NCBI GenBank assembly: GCA_964598885.1
Contig: CAZRES010000078.1
Coordinates: forward strand, 1 to 14,534
Length of the DNA: 14,534 nt
Reading direction: 5' to 3'
Source of the DNA: SURF-33 sp964598885
GTDB taxonomy: Bacteria > Desulfobacterota > Desulfobacteria > Desulfobacterales > Desulfosalsimonadaceae
Below, one piece after another: positions 8,477 to 14,534 of the stretch (position 1 is its first letter; each line of letters opens with the position of its first letter). The translations under genes and the position numbers were made by a program. Below the pieces are notes generated by a model. The model worked only from the letters and a program-made list of their open reading frames with translations, ran no database searches and was not told the origin of the DNA.

Positions 8477-9703
8477 ATGGCGGTTGAATGGTATGTGCTG
8501 ATCCTGGGTTTTTTGGGCGGCTTTTACATGGCATGGAATATCGGCGCGAACGATGTCGCCAATTCCATGGCGTCTGCGGTGGGAGCAAAGGCGATCACGC
8601 TTCGCCAGGCAATTCTTATCGCTGCTATATTGAATATAATCGGGGCTGCTTTTATTGGATCGCATGTCACCGATACCATTCGAAACAACATCATCTCGCC
8701 GGAAGTCCTCGGCGATATGGATCTCGCCATGTCCGGAGCCCTGGCGGCGCTTCTTTCCGCCGCTATGTGGGTATCGTTTGCCACCTGGCGGTCCTTGCCG
8801 GTCTCTACTACCCATTCCGTCGTGGGGGCGATGATCGGTTTCGGAATTGTTGCCGGCGGATTTTCAATGGTCAACTGGATCAAGCTTGGCGCCATTGTGA
8901 TGAGCTGGATTATTTCCCCGGTGTTTAGTTTGATCATCAGCTATGTCATGTTTAAAATCATTGTCCGGTTAATCCTGATCCGCTCCGAGAGTTACAAGGC
9001 CGCATTGCGATTTTCCCCTATTTTCATCGGAATGGCGGTGTTTATCGTGGTCATGTCATTTGTTTTCAAGACACCGTTAGGCTCGTCGCTTAATTTAACC
9101 ACACCTGTTGCGGGAATGATTTCGTTCCTGTTGGCATTACTGGCCGGCTTCGGCGGCAAAAGGCTTATTGACCGAGCTTTAGGGTCAAGGCCGGATCGGG
9201 ACGCAGAATCAATTTTCCGTCGAATACAGATCGGCACCTCCTGTTATGTGGCCCTTGCCCAGGGGGCCAATGACGTTGCCAACGCCATCGGCCCCCTGGC
9301 GCTGATTTATTTTCTGGTTAAAACCGGGGAGGTCGGACCGAAAGTGCCGGTTCCTTTCTTTTTGTTGCTTTTTGGGGGCATTGGAATTGCCATCGGGGTG
9401 GCCATGGGGGGCAGACGCGTGATTCAGACCGTTGGTGAACGAATCACAGCACTTACCAACACCCGGGGATTTTCTGTGGATTTTGCTGCGGCAACAACGG
9501 TTTTATTAGCATCAAAACTGGGACTGCCGGTGTCGACCACCCATGCGGCCGTAGGGGGTGTCCTGGGGGTGGGTCTGGCCGGAGGAATTGAGGCGGTAAA
9601 TTTTGCTATTGTTTTTAAAATCATGCTATACTGGGTGTTAACAGTGCCGGTGTCAGCACTTACCTGTATGGTTATCTTCAAAATACTTCAGGTTTTTATC
9701 TAA
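8477..9703 (+). CDS. pit: PiT family inorganic phosphate transporter
   Basis: Low-affinity, ion-coupled inorganic phosphate permease of the inner membrane, 408 aa. The protein is almost entirely hydrophobic segments and shows the duplicated PiT signature: GANDVANS at 23-30 and GANDVANAIGP starting at residue 263, plus the paired S-T-T-H motifs (LPVSTTHSVVG and LPVSTTHAAVG) that mark the two inverted halves. A charged cytoplasmic loop lies between the halves. I prefer ATG 8477 to the in-frame GTG at 8462 because the GGAGAGG stretch (8466-8472) then sits as a ribosome binding site; the GTG has none. The DUF47 gene starts 11 bp after its stop, the usual pairing for this family. The ion (H+ or Na+) cannot be read from sequence alone. 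Confidence 0.96.
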   Translation: MAVEWYVLILGFLGGFYMAWNIGANDVANSMASAVGAKAITLRQAILIAAILNIIGAAFIGSHVTDTIRNNIISPEVLGDMDLAMSGALAALLSAAMWVSFATWRSLPVSTTHSVVGAMIGFGIVAGGFSMVNWIKLGAIVMSWIISPVFSLIISYVMFKIIVRLILIRSESYKAALRFSPIFIGMAVFIVVMSFVFKTPLGSSLNLTTPVAGMISFLLALLAGFGGKRLIDRALGSRPDRDAESIFRRIQIGTSCYVALAQGANDVANAIGPLALIYFLVKTGEVGPKVPVPFFLLLFGGIGIAIGVAMGGRRVIQTVGERITALTNTRGFSVDFAAATTVLLASKLGLPVSTTHAAVGGVLGVGLAGGIEAVNFAIVFKIMLYWVLTVPVSALTCMVIFKILQVFI

Positions 9704-9714
9704 GGAGCCGGTTC

Positions 9715-10383
9715 ATGAGAGTGCCTTTTTTTTCGATGTTTATTAAATCCCCGTTTGATGCGCTTCAGGAGCACGCCGAAAAAGTAAAGGAGTGTTCATG
9801 GGCTTTTCAACAGGCTGCGGAATGTTATGTGTCGAACCGGTGTGAAACATTTGAAACGCATCGGCAGGAGGTCCACCGATTTGAACATGAGGCCGATGAA
9901 ATCAAACGCCGGATTCGGGCCAGCCTGCCGAAAAACGTCATGCTGCCCATGGAAAAATTTCAGCTTTTCCGGTATCTCCGGGAGCAGGACGGCGTGCTTG
10001 ATTCCGTTCATCATGCCACCACCTGGTTAAGCTTTCGGCCGGAAGATGGCATTCCTTCCTATATTGAAAAGGATTTTTTTCTTTTAGTCGACTCGGTCAT
10101 CGAACCCATTGAGGAATTGACGGTCATGGTGGCGGAAGCCCGGATTTATTTCCGAAAATTTTCCGAAAAACAACGCCGGAAGGTCAAAGAGATCATTGGG
10201 AATCTTCGCCAGATGGAACATGACGCGGACAATTGCGAATATGCACTGGTGCAGCGGCTTTTCAAGAATGAAAAAGACCCCATCACCTTGTTTCATCTGG
10301 TGAGGTTGTCGGAGTTGATCGGCGATATTGCCGATCACGCGGAAAACGCGGCGGACATGATGCGGGCCATGATCGCCAGATAA
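9715..10383 (+). CDS. DUF47 / PhoU-like accessory protein of the PiT transporter
   Basis: 222-aa, predicted all-alpha cytoplasmic protein of the DUF47 (TIGR00153) family, distantly related to PhoU, which is typically encoded beside PiT permeases and thought to modulate them. Supporting features are the N-terminal PFF-x-MFxKSPFxxLQEHAEKVKEC pattern, the acidic helix with E-x-E-A-D (FEHEADEIK, residues about 60-68), and the second EHDADNCEY-type helix (about 168-176). These repeated E/D-rich helices correspond to the metal-binding motifs of PhoU-like bundles. AAGGAG overlaps the pit stop codon (TAAGGAG) and is well placed for ATG 9715, so translation is probably coupled to pit. No terminator was seen before the convergent gene ending at 10413. 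Confidence 0.92.
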   Translation: MRVPFFSMFIKSPFDALQEHAEKVKECSWAFQQAAECYVSNRCETFETHRQEVHRFEHEADEIKRRIRASLPKNVMLPMEKFQLFRYLREQDGVLDSVHHATTWLSFRPEDGIPSYIEKDFFLLVDSVIEPIEELTVMVAEARIYFRKFSEKQRRKVKEIIGNLRQMEHDADNCEYALVQRLFKNEKDPITLFHLVRLSELIGDIADHAENAADMMRAMIAR

Positions 10384-10412
10384 CCGCTGTCCGCCGGTCG
10401 AAAGGCAGGTTT

Positions 10413-10667
10413 TTAATCCAAAAAAGCCCATTGGATATAAACGATCAGGATGGTCCAGGAAATGATGCAGATGATGTAAGAGATCCAGTTGGGCGATTTC
10501 CGGGCTTTCCCGTATTTATCAACGCCCCCCACCCGTGTTCGGCAGGAGAAGCATTCCTTTGCGTCAAGGGGAAGATTAATGAAACATTCCGGACATCGCT
10601 TGGCCTGAAACTTTAATGAATCATCCGTCGGATCTTTTTTTTTCGGTTTCCGCCCAAGAAGAGCCAT
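10413..10667 (-). CDS. Small zinc-ribbon protein with C-terminal membrane anchor
   Basis: Uncharacterised protein of 84 aa. An N-terminal basic stretch (RKPKKK) is followed by a zinc ribbon formed by C25-x2-C28 and C39-x2-C42, a short basic linker, and one hydrophobic segment at about 62-80 ending close to the C-terminus. The topology predicts a cytoplasmic zinc ribbon tethered to the inner membrane. ATG 10667 is chosen; a GTG two codons upstream is in frame, but the G-rich GGGGTGG sits just before the ATG. It lies 78 bp downstream of ppiD on the same strand and may be co-transcribed. I do not recognise the family well enough to give a function; a role in envelope quality control with PpiD would be guesswork. 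Confidence 0.72.
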   Translation of the reverse strand: MALLGRKPKKKDPTDDSLKFQAKRCPECFINLPLDAKECFSCRTRVGGVDKYGKARKSPNWISYIICIISWTILIVYIQWAFLD

Positions 10668-10745
10668 GCCCACCCCAACACATATGGTATGATCTACCGT
10701 CGACCCGCACAGAGGTTTTCAATCGGCAGGGAGACGAACGCCGGT

Positions 10746-12641
10746 TTAGATTCGAAACTGGTCGGAAATGTTGATACGGCTGTTTTTCCGCAACCGCGCG
10801 ATCCATGACTGGAAAATATCATTTTGCTTCTGACGGGTCAGCCGCTCAATAATATTGTCCCGAGCCAGGGAAAATCCCGCTGCCGGCGGCGATGTTCTGC
10901 CGGTCAGTTCCATCACATAATATTTTCCGTCGTCCCCGGTAATAACGGTCTCGGAGAGGGGGTTGTCCGGCGCCAGCTCATAGGCGGTGCTGACGACCGA
11001 GGGAACTGCTTCGAGCTCTTCCGGGGGTTTATTCCGGTTTCCAATTGCCGCGGTCCGAGTTCGGTGCCCTTCTTTTTCGGCTGCCGCCGATAATGAACCG
11101 GCATCATCGGCGGCGGTCAGCAGTTCGTCGGCTGCCTCTTCCGCGGCCATGCGCTGCTGCTCAGCCATCAAATCCTTCCGCACCTGCTCTTCGACCGTTT
11201 CAAGCTCTGGAATTTGTTCCGGTTGCTCGGCGATCACCTGAATCAGATAATAGACGCCGTCGATATCAATCACATCGCTGATGTCCAGGAGAGGAAGAGC
11301 AAAGGCGATGCGGGCAAATTCCGAGGCGCCTGAAATATCGGCAGGTCCCTGGGAACGGGTGAAAAAATCGGTTTCCCTCAGATTCAGGTCCAGCTCTTCG
11401 GCATTTTCCACCAAGTCATCGTCGCCAAAAGAAATATTATAGATCGTAACCGCCTCATCATATGCGATGTTATGTGATTTTCTTTCGGCCAGTTTGGCGC
11501 GAACGCGATCGGCGACATCATCAAGCGGTTTAAGCGCCTCGGGCAGACGTTCCTCAATTTTTAGGATATGCCATCCATAACGGGTTTTGATTGGATCGCT
11601 GACCTCGCCGACTTCCAGGGAAAAAGCGGCATCAGCGACAGCGGGCAACAGTCCGGATCGGGGAAGAGGCCCGAAACTTCCACCGCTTTCCTTTTCAGGG
11701 CCTTCACTGTACTGTTTGACAAGTTCGGCAAAGTCCTCACCGGCTTTGGCCCGCTCCATCAATGCCAAAGCTTCGGTCCGTTTTTCATCTTCGACCTCGT
11801 CTGGCGCGTCATCCGGAACTCTGAGAATGATCTGCCGGCCGGAAACCATTTCCTCGACTTTAAATTCCGATGGATTGGAGTGATAATAATTTTCAATTTC
11901 CTGCTCGGAGATAACGACGTTATCCTGAAACTCCCGGGGGTCGAATTCAATATAACGGGCCTTGACGGCGGGTTCCGTCATGTAATTTTGTTTGTGCTCG
12001 TCATAATAGGATACCAGCATCTCATCGGTAATGTTGATATCCGTAAAGGCGGCCGGTTCAAAGGGCACATATTGAATGGTGACCGTCGTGTTTTCCCATT
12101 CATACCATGTCCGAGCTTCTTCTTCGGATACTTTGACGCTTCCGGCTACAAGAGATTGGAGTTTATTGAACAGAATCGCCTCTTTTTGCATGGTTTCAAA
12201 GGATTCAGGGGTCATGCGGTTTTGAGAAAGTAATAGGTGGTAACGTTCCTTGTCGAAAGCCCCGTTCTCCTGGAAAGCAGGTATCCGTGTGATGGAATCA
12301 ACCAGTTCCTGCTTTGACACAATGATCCCGGCCCTTTCGGCCGCCTGCCGCATCAATTCGGTTTCGATGACCTGATCCAGGGCTTGTTCTTGCACATTGA
12401 ACATTTCGATGATTTCATCATTAAGCTGGCCGCCGAATTGCTGCCGGAGGTTATCAAGAATCTGGTAGTAGGCTGTCTGGTAATCGCTGAGCGTAATGGG
12501 ATTGCCGTTGACGCTCCCGATTTTGGATGTCCGTCCGGAATTGTAAGTTCCTGTGCCCACAAACACAAATGCCAGCACGATAAGTCCCAAAAGAATTTTG
12601 ATGATCCAAGAACCGGCGCTTTCCCGCATGAATCTTAACAT
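10746..12641 (-). CDS. ppiD: PpiD-like membrane-anchored peptidyl-prolyl isomerase/chaperone
   Basis: Periplasmic folding factor anchored in the inner membrane, expected to assist newly exported proteins leaving the Sec translocon; 631 aa, near the length of E. coli PpiD. A short N-terminal tail (MLRFMRESAGSWIIK) precedes one transmembrane segment (about 12-30). Residues 35-200 form a SurA_N-like chaperone region, starting with the typical IGSVNGNPITLSDYQ. A parvulin domain spans about 264-366 with the family features FAELVKQYSEGPEKESGG, FGPLPRSG and YGWHILKIEER. The C-terminal part (about 400-620) is another chaperone-like region. The start is supported by GAGGAA 5-6 bp upstream. It has its own candidate promoter at 12754-12782 and leads a possible two-gene unit with the zinc-ribbon gene. 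Whether the parvulin domain is active is uncertain; it is inactive or weak in some PpiD proteins. Confidence 0.92.
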   Translation of the reverse strand: MLRFMRESAGSWIIKILLGLIVLAFVFVGTGTYNSGRTSKIGSVNGNPITLSDYQTAYYQILDNLRQQFGGQLNDEIIEMFNVQEQALDQVIETELMRQAAERAGIIVSKQELVDSITRIPAFQENGAFDKERYHLLLSQNRMTPESFETMQKEAILFNKLQSLVAGSVKVSEEEARTWYEWENTTVTIQYVPFEPAAFTDINITDEMLVSYYDEHKQNYMTEPAVKARYIEFDPREFQDNVVISEQEIENYYHSNPSEFKVEEMVSGRQIILRVPDDAPDEVEDEKRTEALALMERAKAGEDFAELVKQYSEGPEKESGGSFGPLPRSGLLPAVADAAFSLEVGEVSDPIKTRYGWHILKIEERLPEALKPLDDVADRVRAKLAERKSHNIAYDEAVTIYNISFGDDDLVENAEELDLNLRETDFFTRSQGPADISGASEFARIAFALPLLDISDVIDIDGVYYLIQVIAEQPEQIPELETVEEQVRKDLMAEQQRMAAEEAADELLTAADDAGSLSAAAEKEGHRTRTAAIGNRNKPPEELEAVPSVVSTAYELAPDNPLSETVITGDDGKYYVMELTGRTSPPAAGFSLARDNIIERLTRQKQNDIFQSWIARLRKNSRINISDQFRI

Positions 12642-12753
12642 ATATTTCCTCGCTTAACCTGCTTTCCTGTTTGAAAAATTAATGTTTCATATGATCGGCA
12701 TATGAGTGTTCGACATAGTGTGGCAGCCACAATGCCCGTAATGAGTAAACGTA

Positions 12754-12782
12754 TTTTTATTGATAATATAATATTTTGTCAA
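12754..12782 (-). promoter_or_regulatory. Sigma-70-like promoter of ppiD
   Basis: On the minus strand a perfect TTGACA (12782-12777) is followed by a 17-bp AT-rich spacer and TAAAAA (12759-12754). It lies about 110 bp upstream of the ppiD start. The architecture is the same as that of the M16 gene promoter. Confidence 0.55.
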
Positions 12783-12900
12783 TATTTTATCGTCGAAGGT
12801 CCCCGGTTGTTTGTTTTTGGTACCGAACGCAGCGGGTATAGTTGCATCGGCTCCCGCATGGTCTTACAAGAAAGTGGGAAATTTTAGGGAAAAATAATTA

Positions 12901-12929
12901 TTGACACGATAAACGCATTTTATTATTTA
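12901..12929 (+). promoter_or_regulatory. Promoter of tRNA-Ala
   Basis: A perfect TTGACA (12901-12906) lies just upstream of the tRNA. The -10 is ambiguous in the run TATTATTTAA: TATTTA (12924-12929) gives the ideal 17-bp spacing, while TATTAT (12921-12926) is a better match at only 14 bp. Transcription would begin within about 10 bp of the mature tRNA 5' end. Confidence 0.55.
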
Positions 12930-12945
12930 AACGGGATAAACCATC

Positions 12946-13021
12946 GGGGCTGTAGCTCAGCTGGGAGAGCGCATGACTGGCAGTCATGAGGTCAGGGGTT
13001 CGATCCCCCTCAGCTCCACCA
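12946..13021 (+). tRNA. tRNA-Ala, anticodon GGC
   Basis: The 76-nt sequence folds into a complete cloverleaf: acceptor GGGGCTG/CAGCTCC, D stem GCTC/GAGC, anticodon stem CATGA/TCATG with loop CTGGCAG (anticodon GGC), and T stem AGGGG/CCCCT with loop TTCGATC. The third acceptor pair is G3-U70, the classical alanine identity element. The CCA tail is encoded in the DNA. It reads GCC (and GCU by wobble) codons. It stands alone, with its own promoter upstream and a terminator 15 bp downstream, and no integrase or att-like duplication is seen nearby. Confidence 0.98.
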
Positions 13022-13036
13022 AAAAATCAAGCAGTT

Positions 13037-13068
13037 AAGGCGGCCGTAAAAAGCCGCCTTTTCTTTTT
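13037..13068 (+). terminator. Rho-independent terminator after tRNA-Ala
   Basis: AAGGCGGC (13037-13044) pairs perfectly with GCCGCCTT (13053-13060) across an 8-nt loop and is followed by TTCTTTTT. Its position 15 bp after the tRNA end makes its role clear. Confidence 0.9.
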
Positions 13069-13395
13069 GGTTGATTTGTGCCGACATTGTCCCAACTTTT
13101 CAAATATAGGATCCGGTCCGGCAGCCTGGTTTGATTCCGGGGCATCAGGCCGGACAACCATTCTTTGCCCTCTTCCCGATGATCTATCGCCATATTTTTT
13201 ATTATGATCCTTCCCGTCCTGATATTCCGTCAAGCCGCAAATAAGGGGCTTTGCATCCCTGGAGTGCCCAGGCCTCGGGCCGAAAAACAGTTCTCATGTA
13301 GAATCCGAAGTCGAGTACCGGGTCAGGGACCTCCTTCTATCATTGCTTTTAAAAGCTTGATAATATATTATATCGGAAAACCCTGCCATCATAAA
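13069..13395. other. Intergenic region between tRNA-Ala terminator and cytochrome gene
   Basis: About 330 bp without a supported gene. A minus-strand frame at 13027-13233 (68 codons, TTG start) runs through the tRNA terminator and has no ribosome binding site. An imperfect hairpin joins GTCCGGC (13116-13122) to GCCGGAC (13149-13155), with further partly matching bases inside. The last 60 bp contain the cytochrome promoter candidate. I see nothing else. Confidence 0.5.
13343..13371 (+). promoter_or_regulatory. Sigma-70-like promoter of the cytochrome gene
   Basis: TTGCTT (13343-13348), a 17-bp spacer and TATTAT (13366-13371). The predicted start gives a leader of about 30 nt before ATG 13410. 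The -10 overlaps a small palindrome, TAATATATTA (13361-13370), which could be coincidental. Confidence 0.5.
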
Positions 13396-13409
13396 AAGGA
13401 GGATGTATC

Positions 13410-14015
13410 ATGAAGAGCATTATTCCGATTCTGTCAGCAATAGTTCTGATCTTCGGCCTGGCTTTTATGTCGGGTTGTGAAAAAGGTGAGGATGTATCGG
13501 TTAAAAAGGAAGAAACAGTAAAACCCTCGCCATTGGATGAGGCAGCACCTTCTGTCGATAATGATACCTCCGGCGAACTTGTTTCTTCCGATGAAACCGA
13601 CAGTCCAGAAATCATCACAAATGACGATGTTCCTTTATCTAGTGATGAACAAAGCGGTGTTATCAAAATGCAAAATCAAGAAGCGGTTTCTCAGCATCGT
13701 ATGGGGGTCGTTATGTTCACCCATGAAAAACATTACCTGGAAAAACCAGAGGGCCACGGCATCGGCTGTGGCAAATGTCATCATGACGCCGCCGGCAACC
13801 CTCTAACTGAACTGAAAGCCGGCGATCCGGTTCAGAGTTGTTTTGAATGCCACAATAAAAAAGACAGACCCAGAAAACCTCAGGATATGTCTGATGAGGA
13901 CTGGCTGTCCATGCGACTGGAATATTATGTGGAAGCTCTGCATGAGAATTGCATTGAATGCCACAAGCAACAGGGGGGGCCGGTTAAATGCACGGATTGT
14001 CACGTTAAAAATTGA
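13410..14015 (+). CDS. Tetraheme cytochrome c lipoprotein (class III / cytochrome c3 family)
   Basis: 201-aa multiheme electron carrier outside the cytoplasm. The N-terminus (1-22) is a hydrophobic signal ending in the lipobox FMSGC, so C23 is probably lipidated. Residues 24-95 are an acidic, low-complexity tether rich in D, E, S and T. The haem domain (about 96-201) has four CxxCH motifs: CGKCH (120-124), CFECH (144-148), CIECH (181-185) and CTDCH (194-198). H105, H108, H125 and H178 are good candidates for the distal axial ligands, the bis-histidine layout of cytochrome c3. SD AAGGAGG lies 7 bp before the ATG. Soluble c3 of Desulfovibrio is about 110 residues, so the lipid anchor and tether are additions. 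It probably exchanges electrons with periplasmic hydrogenases, formate dehydrogenases or membrane complexes; the partner is unknown and no haem-maturation gene is nearby. Confidence 0.92.
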   Translation: MKSIIPILSAIVLIFGLAFMSGCEKGEDVSVKKEETVKPSPLDEAAPSVDNDTSGELVSSDETDSPEIITNDDVPLSSDEQSGVIKMQNQEAVSQHRMGVVMFTHEKHYLEKPEGHGIGCGKCHHDAAGNPLTELKAGDPVQSCFECHNKKDRPRKPQDMSDEDWLSMRLEYYVEALHENCIECHKQQGGPVKCTDCHVKN

Positions 14016-14029
14016 ATGGAGAATAAATC

Positions 14030-14113
14030 ATGTGCAACGTTGGGTTTATCCGGAAGATCGACGGGCGTAAGACTTTTCCGGGCCCGGGCTCAGATGCATT
14101 AAGGGATTTATAG
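14030..14113 (+). CDS. Possible 27-aa peptide downstream of the cytochrome gene
   Basis: An ATG at 14030 with GGAG 9 bp upstream opens a 27-codon frame (begins MCNVGFIRKIDG, stop TAG 14111-14113), 14 bp after the cytochrome stop. The ribosome binding site is credible, but the peptide matches nothing I know and the frame ends inside a short hairpin. It may be chance. Confidence 0.2.
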   Translation: MCNVGFIRKIDGRKTFPGPGSDALRDL

Positions 14114-14126
14114 TTATCAAAATCCC
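14103..14126. terminator. Weak hairpin between convergent cytochrome and small basic protein genes
   Basis: GGGATTT (14103-14109) pairs with AAATCCC (14120-14126) across a 10-nt loop. It sits where both converging transcripts should end, about 90 bp after the cytochrome and 40 bp after the small gene. There is no proper U tract on either side, so termination would be weak. Confidence 0.3.
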
Positions 14127-14164
14127 AGTTGTGTCAATTTTGTATAATGTTCTGGCACTGCCTG

Positions 14165-14323
14165 TTATCCTGGTTTTTGAGATTCATCTTCGGGAAGCTC
14201 TGGCTCTGCATCATGGGAGGAGGCCTCATCTTTTGATTCCTTGCGTTCTTTCTTTTCTTCTTTCTTTTTTTGCCGTGCCAGCTCTTTTTGGCGCTTATTG
14301 AATTTATAATTAGGCTTTGCCAT
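14165..14323 (-). CDS. Small, highly charged conserved-type protein (52 aa)
   Basis: A 52-aa protein starting MAKPNYKFNKRQKELARQKK, followed by a K/E-rich helix-like stretch and an acidic tail ending in QKPG. The N-terminal half is strongly basic (a nucleic acid or ribosome contact would be plausible) and the C-terminal third is acidic (residues about 38-48). The short MAKPNYxFxKRQKELA opening is one I recall from small uncharacterised proteins in several proteobacteria, which needs a search to confirm. TAAAGGAG lies 7 bp before the ATG, the best ribosome binding site in this part of the window, and a promoter candidate sits at 14390-14418. It falls below common length cut-offs and is easily missed. 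A longer overlapping frame at 14134-14418 has no ribosome binding site and is a shadow. Function unknown. Confidence 0.82.
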   Translation of the reverse strand: MAKPNYKFNKRQKELARQKKKEEKKERKESKDEASSHDAEPELPEDESQKPG

Positions 14324-14389
14324 GTTATTTCTCCTTTAGAGTTCGGGGAATGGATGCTACTCCACCGGAGCGGCATTTGCATGTTGCAA

Positions 14390-14418
14390 AATTTAGCATT
14401 CCGGCGTTGATGATTCAA
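14390..14418 (-). promoter_or_regulatory. Promoter candidate for the 52-aa protein gene
   Basis: On the minus strand TTGAAT (14418-14413), a 17-bp spacer and TAAATT (14395-14390). This would start transcription about 60 nt before the ATG at 14323. Confidence 0.4.
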
Positions 14419-14470
14419 GCCGTCATTCCTGCGTTCCGACGGTTATGCTTTTAAAGTTTGAAAAAATTAA

Positions 14471-14514
14471 AAAGGGCACCCCAAAAATAATTTCCGGGAT
14501 GCCCTTTTGTTTTT
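14471..14514. terminator. Rho-independent terminator, probably bidirectional
   Basis: AAAAGGGCACCCC (14471-14483) pairs with GGGATGCCCTTTT (14497-14509), with one C/A mismatch. It is followed by GTTTTT on the plus strand and preceded by an A-rich tract that gives a U run on the minus strand. It lies upstream of the small gene's promoter, so it more likely ends a minus-strand gene beyond the window than any gene described here. Confidence 0.8.
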
Positions 14515-14534
14515 AAAAAAATCAGTTAGACAAC

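Larger units (their letters stand above)
12642..12945. other. Intergenic region between divergent ppiD and tRNA-Ala
   Basis: This 304-bp gap holds the ppiD promoter candidate, the tRNA promoter candidate and an AT-rich block (about 12750-12795) containing several TAATAT/ATATTA runs. An open frame of 61 codons at 12702-12887 lacks a ribosome binding site and resembles nothing known, so I do not call it a gene. Confidence 0.6.

Noticed and set aside
12702..12887. 61-codon plus-strand frame in the ppiD-tRNA gap
   Set aside because: No ribosome binding site, lies across the ppiD promoter candidate and has no recognisable features.
12946..13021. tRNA gene as an integration site for a mobile element
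   Set aside because: No integrase, no duplicated 3' tRNA end and no change of gene style on either side.
13116..13155. GC-rich imperfect hairpin as an ncRNA or REP element
   Set aside because: Only a 7-bp clean stem with bulges, no second copy in the window and no promoter or terminator to define a transcript.
13027..13233. 68-codon minus-strand frame after the tRNA
   Set aside because: TTG start, no ribosome binding site, runs through the tRNA terminator and matches no known family.
14134..14418. 94-codon minus-strand frame overlapping the 52-aa gene
   Set aside because: No ribosome binding site, starts inside the candidate promoter, and the other frame has a far better translation start.

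Overview
The window reads like chromosomal DNA of an anaerobic, respiratory bacterium, most likely a sulfate-reducing or related Desulfobacterota (former deltaproteobacterium). The support is a selenocysteine formate dehydrogenase, a cytochrome c3-type tetraheme lipoprotein, and Gram-negative envelope genes (PpiD, outer-membrane-type lipoproteins). The taxonomic placement is inference. I see no transposase, integrase, phage gene or CRISPR array, so this looks like core genome rather than an island.

Layout. (1) 1-197: 3' part of a cold-shock protein, followed by a perfect 56-bp palindrome that probably terminates it. (2) 468-5250: a two-gene formate dehydrogenase operon. The first gene joins the NuoF-type 4Fe-4S domain to an NfnB/GltD-type FAD/NADPH oxidoreductase. 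The second is the catalytic subunit, interrupted by an in-frame UGA (3616-3618) that is almost certainly selenocysteine, with a SECIS-like hairpin just downstream. (3) 5263-8202, minus: a large M16 metalloprotease lipoprotein, convergent with fdhA and only 12 bp from it. (4) 8477-10383: a PiT phosphate transporter with its DUF47/PhoU-like partner. (5) 10413-12641, minus: ppiD followed by a small zinc-ribbon membrane protein. (6) 12946-13021: tRNA-Ala(GGC) with its own promoter and terminator. (7) 13410-14015: a tetraheme cytochrome c lipoprotein. (8) 14165-14323, minus: a 52-aa highly charged protein, shorter than usual ORF cut-offs but with an excellent ribosome binding site, ending in a region closed by a terminator near the window end.

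How it works together. The two formate dehydrogenase genes make a self-contained soluble enzyme. Formate would be oxidised at a Mo/W-bis-MGD-selenocysteine site, electrons would pass through a long Fe-S chain in FdhA to the NuoF-type cluster of the partner, and then to FAD and NADP(H). The domain set resembles, from memory, the NADP-dependent tungsten-selenium formate dehydrogenase of Moorella, and could run as a CO2 reductase. The cytochrome lipoprotein is a separate electron carrier anchored outside the cytoplasm. PiT-DUF47, PpiD and the M16 protease are housekeeping or envelope functions with no clear link to the formate operon.

The most noteworthy items are the selenocysteine readthrough joining what would otherwise be two ORFs, the FMN-less NuoF/NfnB fusion subunit, the exact 56-bp palindrome, and the short gene at 14165-14323. 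I do not see a wholly undescribed multi-gene system here.
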